The notes under the pieces: model-generated
What the model saw: only the letters and a program-made list of their open reading frames with translations
What the model was told of the DNA's origin: nothing
Databases searched by the model: none
Shown: piece after piece, positions 35,686 through 48,000 of the stretch
How the letters are laid out: each line of letters opens with the position of its first letter
How positions within the stretch are numbered: the stretch's first letter is position 1
DNA from: Pomacea canaliculata
Taxonomy: Eukaryota; Mollusca; Gastropoda; Architaenioglossa; Ampullariidae
Assembly: GCF_003073045.1 (NCBI RefSeq)
Contig: NC_037595.1
Span: 1,612,001 to 1,676,000, forward strand
Direction: 5' to 3'
DNA length: 64,000 bases
Made by a program: the position numbers and the translations under genes

Positions 35686-37145
35686 ACAGAAGCGACTTCC
35701 AGCCTGAAAACACTAATACAAAAGCCCCGGATCTTTTCCCGCGAAGCACAACACGCGATAACCCGTTATAATCACCGGGTCTCCCCTCCATTGAGACAGT
35801 CCAGCAGATGGGGGAGAAACTTTACTTTTCTAATCAAGTAGGAATCCACAAAGAACTTTGATATCAGTTTTTATATCGAGCGGGTTTGGTGATCTGGCTG
35901 CTGTGAGATATTCTCGGTGCTGTTATTGGTTTAGGAGTCTCCTGTTAGCTGAACTAGCTAGCCCTGCATGACATGAGTAGCGGGACCACCATCACTGGGC
36001 GTCTATACTCTGGACATTGACTAGGAATGCTCATATTAAGTGTTGCTCCCCTGGCGGATGCTGGATCAAATGGTTCTTTAAGACTGACATCATTCTGCTT
36101 CGCTATTCACGGGGATTTGAGGATTGAAAGGGGAAAATTTATTTTGAACAGGTCGATCATCTGTGATTGGGATTCTATTGCTCAGGTTTAACATGTCTAC
36201 ACGCACGAGATGACGTCCGTTACATTGAAACATGCCTCTTGGCGAGTTTGCACAATGTATGACCGTGGTGCACACTGCAGCAGAACGATTGTGGAGCTTT
36301 GAACAAATGGCCTTTCCTGATTAATTTAAACTGAATCAGAACTCACAATCCGCTGACTGCCACCATGTAATCTTGCTGCATTCAGCCGTCAAACATTTTG
36401 ACATTTATCGTGTTCCACGCAAACTGTATTAGGTCAAAGAACAGATGACAATCATGGCTGAGAGAAGCGACTCCCAGCTGGAAAACACAAATTACTAATT
36501 TAAAGTCCCGGATGTTTCCCGCGAACAAATCTTTCTAATTATATACATTATTATGCCCGGATTACTCGATCGTCACATTCACTTGTGCGGAATTATTAGG
36601 GAAGGATTATAACCATTAATTAATTAACGTGAATCACAGTTACGAAAAATGTATTTGATTCCACCACGTACATTATCATCCATGGCGATGAATCGACCAC
36701 AAAATAAATTTTGATTTGGTCTCCTATATCGGCATTGATGGACATATATGCATGCAGATCAAATTAAGATACCGAACACCACAGTATTTACTATCTTTGA
36801 CAGATCTTGACCGTGGTCGCTTTCACTCATGCATATAAGTTTAATGTTGATGCTGAAGATATAGTTGCTTCAGTCTATAGTGTTCAGTAAGGTAGGATCA
36901 TGTCTGGTGTTGAGTATTATCACAAGACTTGGAGAATGAACTTGACGATGTCTAGTGTATATATATACATTAAAACCCAGAAAAAGTCTTTTGTGGACTT
37001 TCATCGGCTAATTAAGTCCGGGTGGGTTGTATAAAAGAGGAATTAAAAGAATACAACGTGATTAAATAGTCCACCCGACGAGTGACAGCCAGAATTTTAA
37101 TGACAATTCTCCTTGGGAACTTCTGTCGTTTGCCCTGGAACAAGA
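35686..37145. other. Intergenic region between CLYBL and the pogo-like element
   Basis: No gene seen. Parts of the near flank recall the CLYBL 5' region: AAAGCCCCGGATCTTTTCCC near 35720 resembles TAAAGTCCCGGATGTTTCCC near 36500, so a local duplication of about 100 bp (including AGAAGCGACTTCCAGCCTG and AGAAGCGACTCCCAGCTGG) is present. Confidence 0.45.
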
Positions 37146-37147
37146 TA

Positions 37148-37968
37148 CAGTGGAACCTCGGTTAGCGAACGCCTCGGATAACGAATATTTCGGTTAACGA
37201 ACAAAAATTTCGTTAAAAGTTTGTCTCGGATAGCGAACAAAATTTCGGATAACGAACAGCCACGTGAACCACACGTGACCGACCAGCATGTCGTCATTCG
37301 CGCTCGAGACACAGTTACGATCAGTCGTTCCTTATCTATGCGCATCCTTCTTATTTAGTGATTGTTGTGCTTTACCTTAATAAGATAATCCTCAATCATG
37401 GCTCTAAAGAAGATTAAGAGCAATAGTAGTGAGGTAATGACAAGGAAGCGGCCAACAAATGAATTGAAATGAAATGATTTCAAAGTATGAAGGTGGCATT
37501 CGTCTGTCGGATATGTGATGTCGTATTACCGAAGAGTTTGACAGAAAAGGCAGAAGGAACAGACACTGGACAAGTTTTTTCCTTCAACCTCAAAGCTACA
37601 GAAAAGGGAAGTCACCCCCGATTTTACAATGTCACGTGTGCTCATGGAGGGGGAATCAGTAATTCCACCCCTTCCTCCCCACACCTGTTTCCAACCACGC
37701 CGTCAAAACGACAAGTTTTCTTATGTTTAAATGCTTTCGTTAATGTTTTTATGTTTATTTAACTCCATTTATATTGCATTATAACTGTTCTCATTACAAA
37801 TACCTACATAGCCTGTAACTTTCAAATATTAGCAAGTCAACAGGGGCTGGGAACCAATTAAATCTATTTCCTTTATTTCTTATGGAAAAAATTGTTTCGG
37901 ATAACGAACATTTCGGATAACGAACAGCTTTCCAGAACGAATTAAGTTCGTTAACCGAGGTTCCACTG
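37148..37968 (+). mobile_element. Internally deleted pogo/Tigger-like DNA transposon
   Basis: Ends are CAGTGGAACCTCGGTTAGCG on the left and CGTTAACCGAGGTTCCACTG on the right, flanked by TA on both sides, as in Tc1/mariner-type elements. From 37398 a frame begins MALKKIKSNSSE, then KRPTNEL and, after a break, SKYEGGIRLSDM, which resembles the CENP-B-like DNA-binding N-terminus of pogo/Tigger transposases. The DDE domain is missing in the 821 bp, so it cannot move by itself. Sub-terminal repeats of CGGATAACGAACA occur near both ends. Confidence 0.88.
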
Positions 37969-38000
37969 TATAGACATGGACGTGTATTTAAAATATACAG

Positions 38001-38018
38001 GGGATATAAGTTCGTGAT
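38001..38018 (+). promoter_or_regulatory. Shared gene-start motif variant upstream of ARHGAP1
   Basis: GGGATATAAGTTCGTGAT differs from the other copies at 2 of 18 bases. CATGGACGTGTAT lies just upstream (37975-37987), as at the KDZ-associated gene. It is about 1.1 kb upstream of the ARHGAP1 ATG and 33 bp past the pogo-like element. Confidence 0.3.
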
Positions 38019-39083
38019 ATAGAGAAACGGATCGACAGACTGGTCAAAAAATTGTGGTGCTGCACCGCCCGAAAAGCCCGATCGAGGAAGTTTTGTAACA
38101 GTAAACAAAACGTGAAGCTGAAGTGAAAGTAACAGACAAGAAAGACGATCTGTTTTCCTACTATAATTTGTTTCCCAACCACTAGGACTGACGTGTACTT
38201 TGGCCGACAGTAGGATGTGCCCCATGCCCTCCTTCATCAAATGAAAGCTCTTCTGTAAAAGAGGGGAAAAAGATCAGCAGAGTTGTGTCTGCTGTGACAC
38301 TGTAACGTTGTTTGATGCGATCTTTAAATCTGCTGCTTTCTGTCTTTGAAAACGAACCTGCAGTGACATTTCCCCAGCACTACATGATTTTCTCAGGACT
38401 TTGGACAGGAAAACACCGATACTGAGTGGAAGACATCAAAGAATTAACAAGTACTTCCGGTAGAGAGGTAGTTTGAGGAAGGGGTGGTGTTTATTAGGAA
38501 ACGAAGTCAGATTTTTCTTGGTGTCTGTTTATAACCCATATCACGCATGATTTCAGTGAAAACTTGACTTTACAGCTTGCATGCTCTTTAATTGTGAACA
38601 AGATTCCACGAATCATCGAGAAAAAAAACCTTGAAATTTTGTCGCTTGCAATGTTGCATGCGTGTTATATCTCATCACTACATCATTAGTTCGTGAATCA
38701 TCATGTGTCAATGAAGAAAGCTTTTTTGTTTTAGTAGCTCTTAACACTTTCCATAGAAATACAAACCAGTGAAGCACGAGCTCTTCAATAACATTAATAT
38801 TCAGCAGCAGTTTGACTTTGCTATCTTTGTACAAAAAGTCCCGCGAAAGTGATAACAGATGACATTAACGGCGAATTAAAAAAATGGAAAATAGTTTGGT
38901 ATTGGTGACTAGCAAAAATAGTGGAGAGATAGGATCTTGCATCGTTTTCTGAAAACTGCATGACCTAAGCAAAGCTGCATTTGCTTGAAATAATTTTAAG
39001 TCGGCTACTGTGCAGTAAGCGTGGACCGAGCAGAAAAGTGTTGATTCGGAGAAAGTACCAAGAAGTATCAGTAAGGTGTAACA
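38019..39083 (+). other. ARHGAP1 promoter and 5' flank
   Basis: No coding sequence is supported; the 148-codon frame on the - strand at 37794-38240 overlaps the transposon end and has no motif. The 5' UTR must lie in its right part, as the ATG at 39084 has no acceptor nearby that demands an upstream exon. Confidence 0.4.
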
Positions 39084-42000
39084 ATGACAGATGTGACAGA
39101 TATTAACCGTAGCGATGACAACAGTGGTGGAAAGTCAAAGTTAAATCCATCAGGTAAGATGATTTGCCAAGATCCATCTTTATCGACAGAGCTTTTGGTG
39201 GTGGTGCCTCACTTTTCCTCAATCTAAAACTCTACTTTTATTACGTTTAGAGATATATGTGATAGAAAGTTTGTACATGCATGCAAAAGCATGTGAATAT
39301 TACTGTGATAAAATTGACTCATTTTAAAAATCCTTATGCTTTTCTTGATTAAGTAAACTTAAAATTAGCAGAGGATAGTTGAGATTTTTTCACGGAAACA
39401 TTTTTAGGTTAAAATAATCTTCAATAAACATCATGGGAAAAATTCTTGAAAGAAAATGATACAAGTGACATTGACCTCAATGTAGAAATTAATTAATTTA
39501 TATGAGATTGCACCAGTGTTAAGCATACAAGCTAAATGAAAGTAGGGTTAGTTTGTCGTAAAAAGTAATATTTTAAAATTATTTGATACAAGTACATAGA
39601 CATAGATTTTGTCTAAAGGATACTGCCAGTGCAAGAGCTTTAAGGAAGTATAAACAAGATTTTGCCATAAGTGAGCTCACTTTTGAGACATCACAGGAAA
39701 TGAAATTCTGACCTCTTTCCAAGGAAGAATTCCAATGTGCAAAGGGTTACATCTCCTAAGAGTTATTCACCCATATTTTTGGAATTAGAATCTTGCGGTA
39801 ATCTAAACCCATCCACTTAAAACTAATTTTGCACTGGTTGAGAAAAAAGTAAGCAATGGTTAATAACTTTATTATAAAAAAAGAGATTTGTATTCATCTT
39901 CAGAATACCTTCTGCAAAAATAATTTTTTGTCAAATGTTCATTTCTTTATTTGCATTCCACATTTTAAAAATTGTATCTTCCTTCTTGATGTTTTCCAGT
40001 CAAGACTAATGATCATTCTATGTGGACTGATGCATGCACATTCTCCTTAGAGTCCAGTTTATCCACTAATGTCTCTCTTGTGTACTTTTACAGATACATT
40101 ACCAACTTGTAATTATATGTATAACATTTAAGACATCATTAAGTTATAGCTAAGATGGGTGTGGTTTACCTGAGTAGTAATGCTTTGCTTCCTGAACATC
40201 ACACTAAAAATATATTTTTACCCAGACATACTTTTGAACTCTTAAGTTGGCACATCAAACTGTCTGGGTCACCAAATTTACTTAGCAAAACTACCTTATT
40301 TAAGGATGACATTTACACTTGTCTCAGTTGAAAGGTTAGAACAGACTTGTGTTAATAGTAGCCTTTTTCACCTATCCTTGAGCCACTCTTGATGTCTGCA
40401 TTTTCTCTTTTCTCTTGGGACATCTGTGGTTTCATGACCCAAAGTCAAGTGCAAGCTGCTATTTGTGTTGTGTACTAGAACCAGAAGGACCGTAAAAATT
40501 TAATCCATAGCCACTATGTTTGTATTGTAATACTGTTTGTATTATATATTGTCTCTTTTACATTTATAGCTTTTCATTATTATGTTGTTTGCGAATGCAT
40601 AGTAGATTTGTAGGGATTTAGCATGAACTAATTATTAAATAATCACTACCTGAACAATCTCATCTCCATTGTGCATCTACATATACATGCGCATCCATAA
40701 CAGAGTGCTTGTTATTCTTTAACTTAAGCATACAGGTAGAATGAATGCATTACCAAATTTGCATACTGAATCAAATTTTTCTCATTTATCTCCCTACAGG
40801 AGAGGCAGGAGCTGTGCCACGATTGTCAGAAATGGCAGGTGTAGATTCTGGACTTTTCACAAGTACAGATGAGCCAGAGCTGGAATTTGATGAAGGTGGT
40901 CTAGAGTTATCATCAGCAAAGGAAGGTAATTGTTCATTGCTCTTTTATTTTTCACGTTAAGGTAGTATTCTTGTTCTGGACAGTGAAAGTCCCAGAGAAG
41001 ATGTTGAGACTTTTTTTTTTAAACATCAATATGTAGCCACACTTGGATACTGGAAAATAAGAATACATGGCCAAGTCCATGACTACACATTCATGTATTA
41101 TCTGCAGGTAACTGACTTGTCTCAGATGAGTGATGATTAATTGTTGCTATTGTTTGCTTCTGGATTTTACATTTTTCACTACTTTGAATTTCAGCATTGT
41201 CTAATAATAATAATTTAGGAAAGTCAAAGAGTTGTATAGGAATATACATTCCCATATTTGGCAGATCCTATGGGCCAGATTATTCTACTTTCACAGTTTC
41301 TTGTTGACTACTTCTTTTGTGTGCTTCTTACTGCTGGCTCACAGACTATTTTACACAACTTCACAAACCTCGACTTACTTTTGTCAAGAAATTTTTATTA
41401 AAGGATAGTTTCGTCTTCATGCTGAATTGCATGCCATGTTCTGGATCTTTTCCATTCACAAGCTTTGAGCTCTCAGGAGAACTGCTTTTGATGTCTTTAT
41501 GTCTTCTGTTTGGCCAGTGCCCTGCTAGACAGGGTAACTCTGTTGTTTGTGATATTTGTTATTTTGAAGCACACCCTTCTGAGATGGAGATGCTGCAGTG
41601 AAGTAGCCTACTTCCTGCAGGTCTGTGTACAGTATAAGAGAGAAAGGTATAGGTAGTCCCATAACTTTTTGGTAAGATGTTACCTAGTGCACTTATCTGG
41701 AAACCAGCATTTTTGAGGGACAGTGCTCATCCCCTTTCCTTTGTTGCCATATAAGAAAGGGGAGATTATTGCTGCATACACTGTCACTTAGGCAGAGACA
41801 TACAGTAAATGTGGATATTATCACTGCTGTATGTGTTCCAGTCAAGCATTGTTTTTATTTTTTGCTTTATTTGTCAAGACATTTAGAGTTTTAAAAAGAT
41901 TCTGTTTTAGTAGCTTTCAAGTAAAAAAAAAAAAGTCAAATTTCAAAATGATTCAGCATGTGAATTATCATAACAACTGCTTGAGACTTTGCTTTAGTTA

Positions 42001-45000
42001 AATAAGCAAGCTGATTAAAATCTTTAGTTTTTTAAACTGTTTATAATGGGCACATGGGAGTCTTTATTTTTAGTAACATTATTTGTTTTGTTTAGCCTTA
42101 CAAGTTCACTAACTATTCAGTAAATTTTTCCTGAAAAAATGGTCATTTTTAGTTGAGTTATGGGACAACTCTGCGGATGAGGTGTATGATGGCAGTGAAG
42201 GTAAGAGTTGACAGTCTGCATACTTATGCCTGATGTGATGGTGTCATGCATGGTGTTAGATGGCAGCATGACATGAAGAAAACCTTAAGATCTGCATGAA
42301 GTTGGTTGCTGAAGTCAGGTTAAGTGTGAAGACAAAACCCCTTAATATCTTGATGAAATTCTTTGTCATTTTTATTGAAACAGATGATATTTCAAAGAAA
42401 AAAATGATTTAGTAGAAATCCCCAAAATTTAATCTAATGTCCAAAACGGACATCTAAAAAGTTAGAGTAATTGAAAAGTTCATAAAATTATTAGCTGTCA
42501 TAAGCAGCTTCCTTTAAACTTTATCTTGGCATTCTGGCCTACCTCTGTATAAATATGTAAATACGTCAAGGAATTTTATTTATATATATCCATAAACATG
42601 AACCTGCTTTCTCTTTCTCTCTCTCACACACAAACGTGCACACCAACACAAACAGATACACACCAGGGTAATCATTAAGGTTTACTTAGCAATAACTTTT
42701 ACCCTACTGTTAGATAAAATAGAGCAGACAACCTATTGCTTTGAAATCCAAGTTCTTTAGGGTTTTAATAATTCTAACAGTTTTATTTACAGTTTGACAT
42801 ACAGGACTTTGTGGAAGAAATGTCAGTTCTGGCATATCCTTTATGCTACATATTTTATAGTTTTTAATGAAAAGACGAAAAGACTTTTTTGCTTTTTTTT
42901 TTGGCTACAGTTGAAATGTAGACAGCCTTACAATCCAATGTAATAATATAAAGGTGACATATTTTAGAAGGGTTGTTTATAAAGTTTCTATGCAATCTTC
43001 AGAACAGTTTTGTTCATGTAACTAACTGCATGGAACTTAGCTGGGAGACATAGGAATACAGAGGCTTTCGGTGGTGGCTGAACTTCATACTGTACACTGT
43101 ACAGGATATTTATTCTAAATTTTCCTTTAATATAAAATAATTTTTCTTCAGGGATGAAATGAGAGGCGATATATTAAGATATTAAACTCTGGTGTGCGCT
43201 TAAGAACAAATGGAAACTTTAAAATTTGCCTGTGGGTTGGTAGCCTGTGCATATACACACTCCTACACATGTCAAGGTAACCTAGGAAAACTTATATGCA
43301 GACACTGCTAAGGACAACTGATGAATATTTCATAGTCACTGAAGAGAGCCTATCACTTGTTGAGGTCAAATTTTGATAAAAGTAAAAAAGAACAAAGAAA
43401 TAATTTCTGTTATCTTTTCAGATGGCAAGATGAAATTTTACATTTCTCAATTATTTTATCACTGACACATTATTCCCCTGTCATAGGAACAAATCATTCT
43501 GCTCATATGTCAGTGCTAATATTTTATGAAGCAATTGTGTTGAGGCTTTTATTCCTTTTAATCAGGAAACAAGCAGTACGTATATTATTTAGGCAATAAT
43601 ATCACATGAGCTGTCAAAGAAAAAATATTATTAGTAACTTATTGCTTTTTTGTTTTTATTCAAATGGATATTTATTATCCATTTTATGTTATACCCAGTT
43701 AATGTTAGCCACAGTATAGTAAGTTGATAGGTTTTACTTTTGAATGATCTGAGTTTAAAAGATTTTTTTTTTTTTTTTGATGCAATCACTGTTGTCATTG
43801 ATATTTTATTAAATGGCTGATAACTTCCGATGTGCAACAGCTTTGCCTTCCAGCATGCTAATGTAGAATCCTGCTGAAAAACAACATACGTGTATGTGGT
43901 CATGTCACAATATGTTGCCTCTAATCTCTGGATGTAGTTTTGGGTGGTCACATGAAATGTGTTTGGTGTGAAGACAACCACAAATGTTGGTAGAAATGGA
44001 AAAAAAGACATCTAGAAAATGCAAGTGCAATAAGCGTTAAGGCTTTTCAGTTATTTAGAAATTATCATGTTGGGCATCATAATAGCATTTGATGTACTTG
44101 AGGAAAGTCTGAATGATTGTTCCTACTAGACTGTCAGTTAGACAAACCATGGCAAAAATGGCACATATGATGCATGCATGGTCACTGCATATCCAGAAAG
44201 GTGCTTATTTTTTGTGTATGTCAGTAAAGCATGGGGAGATCCCTACCATGGATGAAAAGCATTCACATTTGTGAGGCTAAGTTGATCATGCACATGAATT
44301 CATATATATATATACTGCATATACCTCAGGTATACACAAACATTCATTCATGTATAATATACCAGTATATTGATAATGCTGCATAGACCTCATGTATACA
44401 CACACACACCCTCATGCATGTACTTGTCCAGTTCACTTGCGAACATTAGGCATGAGTGTATGAGCACATTTACTTCCACAGAAATTTGGCCTGATTGCTG
44501 TTTGTTTATGTTGTAACATCAGTGACTCTAGAAAGCATGTGTTTGTCTACAGTATAACTAAACGCATGTTGTTTGACTGTTGAACAGCTGAACTGGATGA
44601 ACAGCTAGATCGAGGTAATGGCATGGTGGTGCCACACCACTTACTTTGCTTTGTGGTCTCTGTATGTTTTGCTTGAGTATGCAGTAGATGCTGCAGTAAA
44701 ATTTTATTTGAGAACTTTTAGTTTTGCTGCATGCAATAGAATGTATACATGGCTCTCTCTCTCTCCATGCTTGGTGAGAGTGATGCATACAGTCTGTCAC
44801 AATGATGAGGTCAGGGGTGGGGGTGTGTGACCTGTAGCTCGTGAGCCTATCAGTTCCAGATTTCAGAGGCAGAACAAGTATTCTGACTTATCCAAATGTT
44901 GCTTTTCATGGTTTAGTCTCAGTGTTGGATAGCAAATGACAAATTTTTGTAATTTTTATCGAGGAAATTTAATATTAAAGTCATTAGGCTTTAATGGCTA

Positions 45001-48000
45001 TAACTAATTTTGCAGAAGTAAGCAAAGATAACTTACATTAAAAGTAAACACTTATCTGCAGTAAAACACAAAAATTATATTTTCAGTTTTAAAAATCAAT
45101 AAATTCATATCTGTGAAATAACTTCTCGGGAAAAATAGCCATATTTTATACCTAATATTCATTTGGAAGCATTTCTTATTGTACTTTCTCATTCACATAC
45201 ATATATGCAGATGTATACCTGAGGGGAGAGATAAGAGTGTTGCACACAACACATCCTTAATATCAATAGGAGTTTACATTAGCATAAAACAAATGTGAGA
45301 TAACATATACATGGTGCAAAGTGATCTGCACAGACTGAGTGCTGCACTTGTCATGAACACAAAAATGTTTGAATTTTGTTCAGATTTACTGTGCATATTT
45401 TACAATAAAAATTTGTAATTTTTTTTTATTCATAGTATTTGTAAACTTCATCACCATTTTTAAAAGTGACATGCAGCACTCCTATTTTTATATAACCACT
45501 TTTTAAAGTTTGCTCATGTTTAAAACCTAACTTAATCTCTTTATGTGTAGTACCTCTTGATATACTAATCTTTAATTATTAATCGGATTGAGATTAATAT
45601 TTTACTAACCTTTGGACAGAGATAAACCATAGCTTTTAGAGATTACTGTAACTGCTTTAAAAAAAAAATCCTGAAAAGCCAATCATCTACGTGATATTTA
45701 TAAATGCATAAAAATGACAGCTATGCCCATTTAACTGCATGTACCTTATAATAATAAGCGCAAGATTTGTATTCATAAGGAGCATGCTCGTAGTGCTTGG
45801 GAAAAAAAAAAGAGATATGGACAACATACGAGGTACAAAAGAACTAAAAATGTATGAAGGACAGAAGGATGAACAACAGTACTGATGATGAAGGAGGCTC
45901 ACACATATACATGAGAAGGAGTAGGTGTGTGTGTTGAATGTCTTGTATGGGTATGTATGTCTTCCCGTTATGTTTATATATACACTTATATTATGTTTCT
46001 ATATGTGATTGTGAGTAAAGAAACATTTCTGTCTTGGACTTGACAGTCAATATAGTTTGATTTGAACAAAAGACAAATGCATACAATATAAAGAGGAATC
46101 AAGTAACAAGGACCGAGAGTATCAAAATTTTGCAAAGGAAGACAAGTAAAGTAGCAATAAGTGGAATGGGTTGGGGGGAAGGGTCATATCATATTTTTAT
46201 TGCATTTACATAGTTATTAAAGTGAAATAACATATACTTTATAAAGCCTTAACTAAGCAGCTTGAGTACTTTGCATAAAGTATGAGGGATCATATCAGTA
46301 TTTTGTTCTTCATGTTAAATTTGTTCATTGTTTCATCCTGAGCATAGACTGGTTTGTGAAAGAAACAACAGAAGATAGAAAAAAAGGAATTTGCTGGATG
46401 TTTTCTTTAGTTCTAAAGGACACAAATTATACAGACAAACTTCTTTTACTCACAAGCCAATATAAGAAGGCACTAAAAGAGATTGAAAGTCTAAATGAAA
46501 TTGCTTCCAAAACAGGACTTGAACATGGGCAAATCAAAAAAACAAGACAGAAATCTCATTCAACAGACCACTTCACAATTGAGAGCGAAAAAGTGGAAAA
46601 AGAGCTCATCATCCCTTTGACAGTCTAATATCAGCACATGTAGATACCAAATGAACTGACAATCAAGTCATTGCTTTGCTAAAAGAAATTTGGAAATTCA
46701 CAGTTCTAAGCAAGAATACAAAAGGAAGAATATAAAGCATTAATGTCATCAGCATCTAACTCTGTGGGAGTGAATGCTGGAAGACAGCAAAAATCAAACA
46801 AATGAACAACCTTTAAAAACAAGAACCATCCTAAAGATATTCTGGCCAACCACAATCATCAGTTTTGAAAAATGCACAAATATGGTAAACTATAATCCAG
46901 AAGAAAAGATGGAGATGACTAGGGCATATGTGCAGGACCCCAGAAGCACTACTCTAAGCAGCCTTTAATAGAAAAGAAAACATGGCCACCTAAAAAAACT
47001 GATGAGGGTTAATGACATGAAAGAGCAGTCTGACTTAAACAATGTAACCAAATATACAGATGACTTTATGTACCACCTAGATTTGAAGAGAAATAAGAAT
47101 TGGAACATAAAAAGTTCGCATGGCTTTTGTTTTGCATTGGATAATTTATTTGTGTCTGCTCATGCAGTTGTGCCATGCAGGGGATTAAGAAGATCCTTCT
47201 AGACAAAATAGTCTAAATCATAAAATAATTAAGATTGTTTATTTTATTACCACTATGGAGCTGTAAACAAAGAAATTAATTTTTGAACACTTGGGAAAAA
47301 TTATGCTTATATTTAAGCCTGAACAGATCATGTTTAATGCTTTCAAAATTTCACTTTTTGTTCACACAGATTTATTGCTTGATTGTGCATCTTTTATTAT
47401 TAGCTGGCATGTTGTTGCAGAGATTTTTCTTCTTTTTTTTAAAAAAAAATTTGTGCAAATATAACATTTTGTGCATGGGTGTTAGCTTAAATGTTTGCAA
47501 GAGGGTTTGGCTGCACGTTTATTATGCATGGTTTGAGATTGACACATTCCTTCTATCCATTGTTGTGAAGGCAAAAGGTGTTGGTCCAGTCTAAATGGGT
47601 CTACAAACAAATGGTTACTAAATTTAATATACAAAATTTCTACATTGCTGCACACATCTTTCAAAGTAAACTTTTATGGGTTTTTGTCTGTTGGTTTTTG
47701 TGTTTTGGGGAATTGTAGCAACATTGATTATTTCTTTCATATTATTTTTTGTTGTTGCAATTTAATATTTTGGTTCAGTCTGCAAAAGTAGCACAAAAGC
47801 TCTAAGTTAAATTATTTTTTAAATTACTTGTGCTGTCACATGACTTTGTTTCCAAGGCATTGAAGAAGATGGAGATGAAAGTCACAACTATACAGTTCAC
47901 CTTCCCACGCTACCTTGGGAGTTTGGTAAGGTAGTGATGCACACAATGTAGTCAGCAAAACTGGATGATGCCTAACCTGAGTTCTGATTTTAACTGTTTC

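Noticed and set aside
37794-38240. 148-codon open frame on the - strand
   Set aside because: It spans the right end of the pogo-like element and unrelated flank and shows no domain.
41317-41601. 94-codon open frame in an ARHGAP1 intron
   Set aside because: No splice-compatible ends and no motif; including it would break the phase-1 exon chain.
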